A stretch of DNA of 39,027 bases from the NCBI RefSeq assembly GCF_003331055.1, contig NZ_PUQD01000053.1, positions 1-39,027 of the forward strand. The letters run 5' to 3'. Made by a program: the position numbers and the translations under genes. Numbering within the stretch: position 1 is the stretch's first letter; every line of letters begins with the position of its first letter. The notes under the pieces were generated by a model. That model was not told the DNA's origin, searched no databases, and saw only the letters and a list, made by a program, of their open reading frames with translations. The DNA comes from Pseudomonas sp. AFG_SD02_1510_Pfu_092. Its GTDB lineage: Bacteria > Pseudomonadota > Gammaproteobacteria > Pseudomonadales > Pseudomonadaceae. This document shows, piece by piece, positions 23,912 through 31,398 of the stretch.

Positions 23912-26900
23912 GTGAGCGAGAGCGATGCACAGTTCTTTGTGCGAGCGCACAACGGCTGGAACCTGGCGTTTGATCGCAAGACGCTGCGGCGCGGTCAGGA
24001 TTATGCCGATGAGGACAGATGCGAGATCGTGTCGATCCTGGACATGACGATCCGCGCTCAATGCATAGGCTCGAGTGGCCGCACCTACTACCAGCGCATC
24101 ACACTGGACATGACGGAAGATGGCCTGGAATGCGAGGGCACTTGCTCGTGCCCGGTAGGTGAGAACTGCAAGCATTGCGCCGCCGCTCTTTACCTGTTGG
24201 CACAGGGACCGGACTGCCCTGAAGGCATGCAAGAACCTTCGCATCCCTCCCCCGAAACCGCACAGCAGTCGCTGGACCTGCCCCCTGAGCTCGCCCATTG
24301 GGTCGAGGCACTGGAGGTGACGACAGAGCCTGCAGAGCCAGCCAAACGCAAAGGCCCCTCGCTCTACTATCTGCTCAGCAACGAGCATGGCCGGTGCATG
24401 CTCAGCGTTTTCAAAGGCACCCGGCAAGCTGATGGCCAGCTGAACCTGGGGCGCCCCAGCTCGCTGCCTGAACTGCTCTACTACACACCACGCTATGTAA
24501 CGGATGAAGACCTGCGCATCCTGAGGTTGGTTGACGCCCTCGGCAAAGATTACAGCCTGCCGATTGCCAGGCTGGAGGGTAAAAAAGGCGCCGAGCTGTA
24601 CGAGTTCGCACTGGCTAGCGGACGCTTGCTGCTGGGCCACCAAACGCTGTTATCCCCCGGGCCGGCACTCCATGCCGAATTCCGCTGGGTGAGGCTCGAC
24701 AACGGTAGTTATCGTGGCGCCTGGCAGCACGATGACAAAGTGCTTGATATGGCACTGCCGCTGGACCCTCTCTACTACATCGATACCCGGGCCGGGCTAA
24801 CCGGCAAGCTCCTGCACGACCTCGACCCCTTCGTGGCCAGCCAGCTGGCCAGCGCACCTACGGTGCCGGAGCATCTGGTCATCCCGCTCAGCCACCGGCT
24901 GAACGCGCTGAACCGCCAGGTGCCGACGCCCACAAGTGTGCGCAGTGAAGTGATCGAGCATATTCATCCCAGGCCCCAGCTGACGCTTGGCAGCCTCGAA
25001 TTCAGCGCCTACATGCCCAAGACCGGCCGCATGCAACGGCAGATGCAACACCGCGCCGCCTTGGCGTTCGACTACGACGGCCTGCGCGCCATAGGCAACG
25101 ACGAGAAGCCGCTGACCCGCCTGGTAGGTGACACCAGCCAGCGCATCCGCCGCCAGCCCCAGGCCGAACAGGCGCTGCGCAAGGCCCTGCGCGATCTTGG
25201 CTTCAAGCCCGCCACCCGGCAAAGCAAGGCCCTGCCCGACAGTGCCGGCGAGATGTACCAGCTGCCCGACGACGAAGCCTGGCTGCGCTTTGCCCGCGAA
25301 GGCCTGCCGCGCCTGCGCGAAGCCGGCTGGCACATCGATATCCACCGCGATTTCGCCTTCAACCTGCAGGAGGTGGACGACTGGTACGCCAGCATCGACG
25401 AAGCCCCAGGCCATGAGTGGTTCGACCTGGAGCTGGGCATCGTGGTCGACGGCCAGCGCCACAGCCTGCTGCCGATCGTGCTGCAACTGTTGCGCAGCAG
25501 CCCGGAGCTGTTGCGCCCCAGCGAACTGGCCCGGCGCAGTGACGACGAGCACCTGCTGATCGACCTCAACCGCGGTCGCCTGGATGCCCCGGCCTTGCGC
25601 GTCGCCCTGCCCTATGGCCGCATCAAGGCGGTGATGGGCACCCTGGGCGAGCTGTACCTGCACGAGCAGAGCGCCGGCCCATCGCTACGCCTGGACCGCG
25701 CCGACGCCGCGCGCCTGAACGAAATCGAAGGCCTGCCGCTGCACTGGGAAGGCGGCGAGCATGTGCGCGAACTCGGCCGCCGCCTGCGCGATGCCCGCGA
25801 CCTGCAGGTGGCGCCGCCGACTGGCCTGCAGGCCAGCCTGCGCCCCTATCAACAGCAAGGCCTGAACTGGCTGCAGGCGCTACGCGAGATAGGCACCGGC
25901 GGCATCCTTGGCGATGACATGGGCCTGGGCAAGACCCTGCAGGCCCTGGCGCACCTGTTGCTGGAAAAGCAGGCCGGGCGCCTGAACGCACCGGCACTGG
26001 CAGTGATGCCGACCAGCCTGATCCCCAACTGGCTCGACGAAGCGCAGCGTTTCGCGCCCGGCTTGCGGGTGCTGGCCCTGCACGGGCCGGGGCGCAGCAA
26101 GTATTTCGCCACGCTGCAGGAATACGACCTGGTGCTGACCACCTATGCCCTGCTGCCCCGCGACCTCGAGCAACTGCGCGCCCAGGCCTGGCACCTGCTG
26201 GTGCTGGACGAGGCACAGAACATCAAGAGCAGCACCAGCAAGGCCGCCCTCGCCGCTTGCCAGTTGCAGGCCAACCAGCGCCTGTGCCTGACCGGCACGC
26301 CAATGGAAAACAACCTGGGCGAACTGTGGTCGATCTTCCACTTCCTGATGCCCGGCTGGCTGGGTGACCTGAAGCGCTTCAACCAGGACTACCGCACACC
26401 GATCGAGCGCCATGGCGACGGCGAGCGCATGACCCACCTGGCCAGCCGCATCCGCCCGTTCCTGTTGCGCCGCACCAAGGAGCAGGTGGCCACCGAGCTG
26501 CCAGCCAAGACCGAGATGGTGCACTGGGTCGAGCTCAGCGATGCCCAACGCGACACCTACGAAGCCGTGCGGGTGGCCATGGACCAGAAGGTCCGCGAGG
26601 AAATCGCCCGCAATGGCGCGGCGCGCAGCCAGATCGTCATCCTCGACGCGCTGCTCAAGCTGCGCCAGGTGTGCTGCGACCTGCGCCTGGTCAAAGGGGT
26701 CGAGAGCAAAGGCAGCCAGGCCGACAAGGGCAAGCTGGGTGCGCTGCTGGAAATGCTCGACGAACTGCTCAGCGAAGGCCGCCGGGTGTTGTTGTTCTCG
26801 CAATTCACCTCGATGCTGGCGCTGATCGAGCAGGAGCTGCAGAAGCGCAAGATCCGCTACAGCCTGCTGACCGGCGACACGCGTGATCGGCGCACGCCGG

Positions 26901-27253
26901 TGCGGCAGTTCCAGCAGGGTGACAGCGAAGTGTTCCTGATCAGCCTCAAGGCCGGTGGCGTGGGCCTGAACCTGACAGCGGCGGACACGGTGATCCACTT
27001 CGACCCCTGGTGGAACCCGGCCAGCGAGAACCAGGCCACCGACCGCGCCTACCGCATTGGCCAGGACAAGCCGGTGTTCGTGTTCAAGCTGATAACCCGC
27101 GGGACGGTGGAAGAGAAAATCCAGCTGTTGCAGCAGGAGAAGGCAGCCTTGGCGGCGAGCCTGCTGGATGGCGGGCAGGCCGGGCAGTGGCGGCTCGGGG
27201 ATGAGGAAATCGAGGCGCTGTTCGCGCCATTGCCCGGCAAGCGCGGGCGGTAA
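23912..27253 (+). CDS. SWIM zinc-finger SNF2-family helicase (DEAD/DEAH superfamily 2)
   Basis: A 1113-residue protein. An N-terminal SWIM zinc finger reads C78-S-C80-x5-C86-K-H88. A long middle region (about 110-620) lacks motifs I recognise, though it contains the bacterial SNF2-associated part. The SNF2 motor has Walker A DDMGLGKT (about 667-674), VLDEAQNIK (about 764), LTGTPMENNLGELW, LLRRTKEQVATELPAK, VLLFSQFTSML, LKAGGVGLNLTAAD and ATDRAYRIGQ (about 1040). It is an ATP-driven double-stranded-DNA translocase; the biological role of this bacterial branch is not established. It starts with GTG at 23912, one nucleotide after the upstream stop. By eye the first about 1 kb uses less GC-biased codons than the motor half. 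Confidence 0.88.
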   Translation: MSESDAQFFVRAHNGWNLAFDRKTLRRGQDYADEDRCEIVSILDMTIRAQCIGSSGRTYYQRITLDMTEDGLECEGTCSCPVGENCKHCAAALYLLAQGPDCPEGMQEPSHPSPETAQQSLDLPPELAHWVEALEVTTEPAEPAKRKGPSLYYLLSNEHGRCMLSVFKGTRQADGQLNLGRPSSLPELLYYTPRYVTDEDLRILRLVDALGKDYSLPIARLEGKKGAELYEFALASGRLLLGHQTLLSPGPALHAEFRWVRLDNGSYRGAWQHDDKVLDMALPLDPLYYIDTRAGLTGKLLHDLDPFVASQLASAPTVPEHLVIPLSHRLNALNRQVPTPTSVRSEVIEHIHPRPQLTLGSLEFSAYMPKTGRMQRQMQHRAALAFDYDGLRAIGNDEKPLTRLVGDTSQRIRRQPQAEQALRKALRDLGFKPATRQSKALPDSAGEMYQLPDDEAWLRFAREGLPRLREAGWHIDIHRDFAFNLQEVDDWYASIDEAPGHEWFDLELGIVVDGQRHSLLPIVLQLLRSSPELLRPSELARRSDDEHLLIDLNRGRLDAPALRVALPYGRIKAVMGTLGELYLHEQSAGPSLRLDRADAARLNEIEGLPLHWEGGEHVRELGRRLRDARDLQVAPPTGLQASLRPYQQQGLNWLQALREIGTGGILGDDMGLGKTLQALAHLLLEKQAGRLNAPALAVMPTSLIPNWLDEAQRFAPGLRVLALHGPGRSKYFATLQEYDLVLTTYALLPRDLEQLRAQAWHLLVLDEAQNIKSSTSKAALAACQLQANQRLCLTGTPMENNLGELWSIFHFLMPGWLGDLKRFNQDYRTPIERHGDGERMTHLASRIRPFLLRRTKEQVATELPAKTEMVHWVELSDAQRDTYEAVRVAMDQKVREEIARNGAARSQIVILDALLKLRQVCCDLRLVKGVESKGSQADKGKLGALLEMLDELLSEGRRVLLFSQFTSMLALIEQELQKRKIRYSLLTGDTRDRRTPVRQFQQGDSEVFLISLKAGGVGLNLTAADTVIHFDPWWNPASENQATDRAYRIGQDKPVFVFKLITRGTVEEKIQLLQQEKAALAASLLDGGQAGQWRLGDEEIEALFAPLPGKRGR

Positions 27254-27276
27254 ACCAGAAATCTCTGCCGCCTATA

Positions 27277-27441
27277 CCGGCCCTTTCGCGGGTAAACCCG
27301 CTCCCACAGGGTTTGGTGGCGCTTTTGGAGCTGGTGTTTCCCTGTGCTGGCCTCTTCGCGGGCTTGCCCGCTCCCACAGGCATAGCACCACCCTTGAGAG
27401 CACTGATATTCCTGTGGGAGCGGGTTCACCCGCGAAGAAGC
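27277..27441. repeat. Cluster of three REP elements
   Basis: REP copies at 27278-27310, 27351-27380 (same orientation) and 27410-27440 (opposite orientation). They fill most of the 196 bp between the convergent ends of the helicase gene and nagZ. No conventional intrinsic terminator was found here, so the REP hairpins may mark both 3' ends. Confidence 0.88.
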
Positions 27442-27449
27442 CAGCGCGG

Positions 27450-28460
27450 TCAATCGACCAGCTGCGCGTCCTTCAACGCCCCCAACGCCTCCAGCCACCG
27501 CGGCTGCTGGCGATAATCGGTGCGCGCGAAACCTTGCCCACGCATCCGCGCGATGCGTGGCGACGGCTTGACCTTCATGCGCTGCGCCGCACTCAGCGCC
27601 AGCTCAGCCGCCGCCCGGTCGTTGCACACCAGGCCCATGTCACAGCCAGCGCTCAACGCCGCCTCGATCCGGCTGGCGGCATCGCCGACCACATGCGCAC
27701 CGGCCATCGACAGGTCATCGCTGAAGATCACCCCGTCAAAGCCCAGCTCGCCACGCAGGATGTCTTGCAGCCAGCGCCGCGAGAAGCCGGCCGGCTGATT
27801 GTCGACCTGCGGGTAGATGACATGCGCCGGCATCACCGCCGCCAGTTGCCCGCTCAGGCGGGTGAACGGCACCAGGTCGGCCTGGCGCAGTTGCTCGAGA
27901 CTGCGCTCGTCGGTCGGGATCGCCACATGCGAGTCTGCTTCGGCCCAGCCATGCCCCGGGAAATGCTTGCCACACGCCGCCATCCCCGCCGCGTTCATGC
28001 CACGGATGAACGCCCCGGCCAGTTGCGTGGCGCGCAGCGGGTCACCTTCGAAGGCTCGGCTGCCGACCACGGCGCTGCGCTGGTGGTCGAGGTCGAGCAC
28101 CGGAGCAAAGCTGAGGTCCAGGCCAACCGCCAGCACCTCGGTGGCCATCAGCCAGCCGCACTGCTCGGCCAGGTACTCGGCATTGTCGTTGTCGGCCAGC
28201 GCACGCATGGCCGGCAGGCGCACGAAACCCTGGCGCAGGCGCTGCACGCGGCCACCCTCCTGGTCCACCGCCAGGATCAGGTCGGGGCGGATGGCGCGGA
28301 TCGACGCGCACAACTCACGCACCTGGCGCGGGCTGTCGATGTTGCGGGCAAAGATGATCAGGCCGGCCACTTCGGGCTGACGCAGCAGTTGCCGATCTTC
28401 GGCGGTCAGCCATTTACCGGCGATATCCACCATCAGGGAGCCTTGCAGGCTGACGGTCAT
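27450..28460 (-). CDS. nagZ: Beta-N-acetylglucosaminidase NagZ
   Basis: NagZ is a cytosolic family 3 glycosidase that removes N-acetylglucosamine from imported anhydromuropeptides in peptidoglycan recycling. In species with AmpR/AmpC it thereby feeds the signal for beta-lactamase induction. The 336-residue product starts MTVSLQGSLMVDIAG and shows LIIFARNI, ILAVDQEGGRVQRL, the substrate loop KHFPGHGWAEADSH carrying the catalytic His/Asp pair, VMPAHVIYP, and the nucleophile region VIFSDDLSM. No signal peptide, as expected. It begins 10 nt after the L,D-transpeptidase stop, so it is co-transcribed with it and probably with psrA. Confidence 0.96.
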   Translation of the reverse strand: MTVSLQGSLMVDIAGKWLTAEDRQLLRQPEVAGLIIFARNIDSPRQVRELCASIRAIRPDLILAVDQEGGRVQRLRQGFVRLPAMRALADNDNAEYLAEQCGWLMATEVLAVGLDLSFAPVLDLDHQRSAVVGSRAFEGDPLRATQLAGAFIRGMNAAGMAACGKHFPGHGWAEADSHVAIPTDERSLEQLRQADLVPFTRLSGQLAAVMPAHVIYPQVDNQPAGFSRRWLQDILRGELGFDGVIFSDDLSMAGAHVVGDAASRIEAALSAGCDMGLVCNDRAAAELALSAAQRMKVKPSPRIARMRGQGFARTDYRQQPRWLEALGALKDAQLVD

Positions 28461-28470
28461 GGGTAATCCT

Positions 28471-28995
28471 TCATTGAAGACTGAGAGAAGCCCACTGGGG
28501 GCACGCGGCCTGCTCGATACGCACCGGACAATGGGCCGGTACCCGCTCGAACAGGCTGAGCAAATCGGTGTTGCGCAGGCGTATGCAGCCATGGGACAGC
28601 GCTACGCCCATGGGTTCCGTGTCCGGGGTGCCATGCAGGTAGATATAGCGGCGGAAGCTGTCGACCGCGCCCAGGCGGTTGATACCCGGCTCGCAACCAC
28701 TGAGCCAGAGAATGCGGGTCAGGACCCAGTCGCGCCCGGGATGTTGCGCGTGCAACTGCGCCGACCATACCTCGCCGGTCCAGCGCCGCCCGGCCAATAC
28801 CGCGTTCAGCGGCAGGCCCGCGCCGATCTTCGCCCGCACCTGGTGCAGGCCACGCGGCGTGCAGCCGGAGCCGTTGCGCTCGCCGGCACCGTTGCGCGCC
28901 GTGGACACCGGCAGGCGCACACGCAGCTGCCCACGGGCGAAGCCGTACAGGCACTGATCGGCAAGAGAAATGTGCAGGAGGTCGAGATCGGGCAT
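28471..28995 (-). CDS. L,D-transpeptidase (YkuD) domain protein without signal peptide
   Basis: YkuD enzymes form 3-3 peptidoglycan crosslinks or attach and release proteins by a cysteine acyl-enzyme. The 174-residue product is essentially one catalytic domain. It contains the complete motif: His121 in YIYLHGT and S134-H-G-C137-I-R139. The start MPDLDLLHISLADQCLYGF shows no signal peptide or membrane anchor; the frame upstream is proline/arginine-rich and cannot supply one. This is odd for an enzyme whose known substrates are periplasmic. It lies 40 nt after psrA and 10 nt before nagZ. A cytosolic role on recycled muropeptides, or non-classical export, are both only inference. Confidence 0.85.
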   Translation of the reverse strand: MPDLDLLHISLADQCLYGFARGQLRVRLPVSTARNGAGERNGSGCTPRGLHQVRAKIGAGLPLNAVLAGRRWTGEVWSAQLHAQHPGRDWVLTRILWLSGCEPGINRLGAVDSFRRYIYLHGTPDTEPMGVALSHGCIRLRNTDLLSLFERVPAHCPVRIEQAACPQWASLSLQ

Positions 28996-29035
28996 GGGCG
29001 CTAGCTTAGCCGAAGCGCCCCGCCCCGCCCAGCCT

Positions 29036-29749
29036 TCAGGCCTTGGCGGTGGTCGCGCTGGTGCCGCTCTTGCTGCGCGGGCGCAGTTGCGCGCTGGCCA
29101 TGGCATGGTCGGTGACGCCGCTGTCGGCGCGCATGCCGGCGGCGAGGAACGGCACCATCAGGCGCATCACCTGTTCGATCGAGGTGTTGATGCCGAAGTC
29201 GGTTTCGGCAATCGCCCGCAGGGCCTTGATACCGGACATGCTGAACGCTGCGGCGCCGAGCATGAAGTGCACCCGCCAGAACAGCTCCAGCGGCGGAATA
29301 CGGGGCGCCGCCTCGTTGACCAGCAGCATGTAGCGGCGGAACACCTTGCCGTACATGTCCTCCAGGTAACGCCGCAGGTGGCCCTGGCTCTGGCTGAAGG
29401 CCAGACCCAGCAGGCGCATGAAGATCGACAGGTCGTTGTTGCTGCGCGGCTGCACCGCCAGGGCCTGCTCCACCAGCATTTCCAGCAGCTCTTCGAGGCT
29501 GGGCTTGTGCTCCGGCCTGGCCTGGCGCCGCTCCAGTTCACGTTCCAGGCTGGCGCAGAACGGCCCGAGGAAGCGCGAGAACACCGCCTGGATCAGGGCC
29601 TTCTTGGAGCCGAAGTGATAGTTGACCGCTGCCAGGTTGACCCCGGCCTTGCTGGTAATCAGACGCAACGAGGTTTCGGCGAACCCCCTTTCCGCGAACA
29701 GCTGCTCGGCAGCATCGAGAATGCGTTCAACGGTTTCCGATTGGGCCAT
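29036..29749 (-). CDS. psrA: TetR-family regulator PsrA
   Basis: PsrA represses the fadBA beta-oxidation operon and itself, is released by long-chain fatty acids, and activates rpoS in Pseudomonas. The 237-residue product has the TetR N-terminal helix-turn-helix (about 6-50: ETVERILDAAEQLFAERGF, LITSKAGVNLAAVNYHFGSKKALI) and a C-terminal ligand-binding domain. The identification rests on sequence character, its place beside lexA and nagZ, and two matching operators over its own promoter. The ATG at 29749 has GGAG about 10 nt upstream. Downstream minus-strand genes (transpeptidase, nagZ) follow with short gaps and probably share its autoregulated transcript. Confidence 0.94.
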   Translation of the reverse strand: MAQSETVERILDAAEQLFAERGFAETSLRLITSKAGVNLAAVNYHFGSKKALIQAVFSRFLGPFCASLERELERRQARPEHKPSLEELLEMLVEQALAVQPRSNNDLSIFMRLLGLAFSQSQGHLRRYLEDMYGKVFRRYMLLVNEAAPRIPPLELFWRVHFMLGAAAFSMSGIKALRAIAETDFGINTSIEQVMRLMVPFLAAGMRADSGVTDHAMASAQLRPRSKSGTSATTAKA

Positions 29750-29773
29750 GACTACTCCGACTACTCCGCCAGA

Positions 29774-29817
29774 CAAACAGGTGTTTGAAACATACGTTTC
29801 AGCCCTGCTTCTGTCAA
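29774..29817 (-). promoter_or_regulatory. psrA promoter with two overlapping PsrA operators
   Basis: On the minus strand a -35 box TTGACA (29812-29817), a 17-bp spacer and a -10 box TATGTT (29789-29794) are seen. Two perfect-arm palindromes of the C/GAAAC-N4-GTTTG/C type lie at 29787-29800 (GAAAC-ATAC-GTTTC on the + strand, covering the -10 box) and 29774-29787 (CAAAC-AGGT-GTTTG, just downstream). They share one base. The position predicts autorepression. Confidence 0.85.
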
Positions 29818-29902
29818 GGCTCGGTGACTGGTCGGTCGCCATTTAAAAGCCCCCGGCGGCCAGCTGCAAGCGCCTTTCCTGCTGTTTATCGAAGGTTTTG
29901 GC

Positions 29903-29954
29903 TTGCAGCGCATCCAGTACTGTATATAATCCCAGTCACTGTACAAAAAGACAG
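29903..29954 (+). promoter_or_regulatory. lexA promoter with two SOS (LexA) boxes
   Basis: TTGCAG (29903-29908), a 16-bp spacer and TATAAT (29925-29930) form a good sigma-70 promoter. LexA boxes lie at 29920-29935 (CTGTATATAATCCCAG, over the -10) and 29939-29954 (CTGTACAAAAAGACAG, perfect CTGT/ACAG ends). They predict autoregulated SOS control of lexA-sulA. Confidence 0.9.
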
Positions 29955-29964
29955 AGCGCTCCCC

Positions 29965-30573
29965 ATGTTGAAACTGACGCCACGCCAAGCCGAAATTCTC
30001 GCGTTCATCAAGCGCTGCCTGGAAGACAACGGCTTTCCGCCAACGCGCGCCGAAATCGCTCAGGAGCTGGGCTTCAAGTCGCCCAATGCCGCCGAGGAGC
30101 ACCTCAAGGCCCTTGCCCGCAAGGGTGCGATCGAGATGACCCCGGGCGCCTCCCGCGGCATTCGCATCCCCGGCCTGGAAGCCAAGGCCGAAGAAAGCGG
30201 CCTGCCGATCATCGGCCGGGTTGCCGCCGGTGCGCCGATCCTCGCCGAACAGCACATCGAGCAATCCTGCAACATCAGCCCCGACTTCTTCCACCCCCAG
30301 GCCGACTACCTGCTGCGCGTGCACGGCATGAGCATGAAGGACGTCGGCATCTTCGACGGCGACCTGCTGGCGGTTCATACCTGCCGCGAAGCCCGCAACG
30401 GCCAGATCGTCGTGGCGCGTATCGGCGACGAAGTCACGGTCAAGCGCTTCAAGCGTGAAGGCAGCAAGGTCTGGCTGCTTGCCGAAAACCCCGAATTCGC
30501 CCCTATCGAAGTCGACCTGAAAGAACAGGAGCTGGTGATCGAGGGCTTGAGCGTCGGCGTCATTCGCCGCTGA
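29965..30573 (+). CDS. lexA: SOS repressor LexA
   Basis: LexA represses DNA-damage genes and cleaves itself when RecA filaments form on single-stranded DNA. The 202-residue product has the winged-helix DNA-binding domain (1-70; FPPTRAEIAQELGF, NAAEEHLKALARKG) and the S24-type peptidase domain. The scissile bond is Ala88-Gly89 in VAAGAP, and the Ser123-Lys160 dyad is in GMSMKD and VTVKRF, each four residues beyond the E. coli numbering. The ATG at 29965 is the family start. sulA follows 13 nt downstream and shares the promoter. Confidence 0.97.
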   Translation: MLKLTPRQAEILAFIKRCLEDNGFPPTRAEIAQELGFKSPNAAEEHLKALARKGAIEMTPGASRGIRIPGLEAKAEESGLPIIGRVAAGAPILAEQHIEQSCNISPDFFHPQADYLLRVHGMSMKDVGIFDGDLLAVHTCREARNGQIVVARIGDEVTVKRFKREGSKVWLLAENPEFAPIEVDLKEQELVIEGLSVGVIRR

Positions 30574-30586
30574 TCCAGGAGGCGTC

Positions 30587-31063
30587 ATGCAGCAGTTCAT
30601 TCACGCACCCGAGCAAGCCCAGTTGCCATTGTTCGAAGCATTCCTCGCACAGCCCGTACTGCCTGGCCTGAAAGCCAGCGAAGTGGCGCGCAAGAGCAGC
30701 CAGCCCGAGCTGTTCAGCGAACTGTCCTTGCGCGGAGCCGCCGGGCACTGCCAAAGCCTGCTGGCGCCGGTACTGCGCGAACTGAGCGAAGAGGACGAGA
30801 CCCGCTGGCTGACCCTGATCGCCCCGCCGTCCAGCCTGACCCAGGCCTGGCTGCGCGACGCCGGGCTCAACCGTGAACGTATCCTGCTGCTGCAACCTCG
30901 CGGCAATCAAAGCCCGCTGCAACTGGCCTGCGAAGCCTTGCGCCTGGGCCGCAGCCACACCGTGGTCAGCTGGCTGGGCAACGTCAACGCCACTGCACGC
31001 CAGCAATTGCTGCGCGCTGCCAGTGCCGGAAACGCACAAAGCCTGAACATCCGCCTCGGCTAA
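30587..31063 (+). CDS. sulA: SOS-induced cell-division inhibitor SulA
   Basis: SulA binds FtsZ and blocks ring formation while DNA damage persists. The 158-residue product shows the RecA-like SulA core: PELFSELSLRGAAGHCQSLLAPVLRELSEED, WLTLIAPPSSLTQAWLRDAGLNRERILLLQPR, LACEALRLGRSHTVVSWLG. As in other pseudomonads it is directly downstream of lexA (13 nt) with an AGGAGG site just before the ATG, so it is induced with lexA from the same SOS promoter. Its stop codon lies within the loop of the transcription terminator. Confidence 0.92.
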   Translation: MQQFIHAPEQAQLPLFEAFLAQPVLPGLKASEVARKSSQPELFSELSLRGAAGHCQSLLAPVLRELSEEDETRWLTLIAPPSSLTQAWLRDAGLNRERILLLQPRGNQSPLQLACEALRLGRSHTVVSWLGNVNATARQQLLRAASAGNAQSLNIRLG

Positions 31064-31075
31064 TGTTCAGGCTTT
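31038..31075 (+). terminator. Terminator of lexA-sulA overlapping the sulA stop codon
   Basis: Perfect 13-bp stem AAAGCCTGAACAT (31038-31050) / ATGTTCAGGCTTT (31063-31075) with a 12-nt loop. The stop TAA sits at 31061-31063, at the loop-stem junction, so the left arm is coding. The stem closes in TTT. Confidence 0.8.
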
Positions 31076-31114
31076 GCCTGTAAAACTGCATGAAACCTGA
31101 TGCCTGCTGCACGC

Positions 31115-31348
31115 TCAGTGCAGCACGCGCGGCCCTTCATCACGCTCAAGCTCACCATCCATCAGACGACCGGCCATCTGCACGCCCACGCTGAGCATGG
31201 CCTTGGCCACTTCCACATGCTGACCCTGCAGGAACACCTTGGCGTCTTCCGAAAAATCCAGGGTTACCAGAGAGCCCTCATCCTCGGCGCGACGCAGTTC
31301 GATGCGGCCATCGGGCAACTCGACAATTTCCAGAAACGACGTAGACAT
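31115..31348 (-). CDS. Conserved hypothetical protein, 77 aa
   Basis: A small acidic protein, MSTSFLEIVELPDGRIELRR at its start, then a strand-rich segment (GSLVTLDFSEDAKVFL) and a helix (HVEVAKAMLSVGVQMAGRLM). There is no signal peptide, metal motif or DNA-binding motif. I recognise it only as a conserved small protein of the lexA-topA region in Pseudomonas; function unknown. The ATG at 31348 is preferred over an upstream start at 31405 that adds an unrelated hydrophobic stretch. It reads in the same direction as the DUF6586 gene, about 50 nt after it, so the two may be co-transcribed. Confidence 0.75.
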   Translation of the reverse strand: MSTSFLEIVELPDGRIELRRAEDEGSLVTLDFSEDAKVFLQGQHVEVAKAMLSVGVQMAGRLMDGELERDEGPRVLH

Positions 31349-31398
31349 AAATGGCAGTTCTCCGCGAAAGGCCAGTATTGTACCAGCCGCAGCGGCTA

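Noticed and set aside
19939..23979. A 1346-codon open frame antisense to mfd
   Set aside because: It mirrors the high-GC third-codon bias of mfd and its neighbour; the translation is low-complexity (Gln/His/Gly/Val/Ala-rich) with no recognisable domain.
23912..27253. Anti-phage defence island around the SNF2 helicase
   Set aside because: Its neighbours are housekeeping genes (mfd, csiV-type, nagZ) and there are no nuclease, methylase or other defence partners.
27277..27441. CRISPR-like array of repeats
   Set aside because: Copies are palindromic REP elements in mixed orientation and irregular spacing, with no cas genes in the window.
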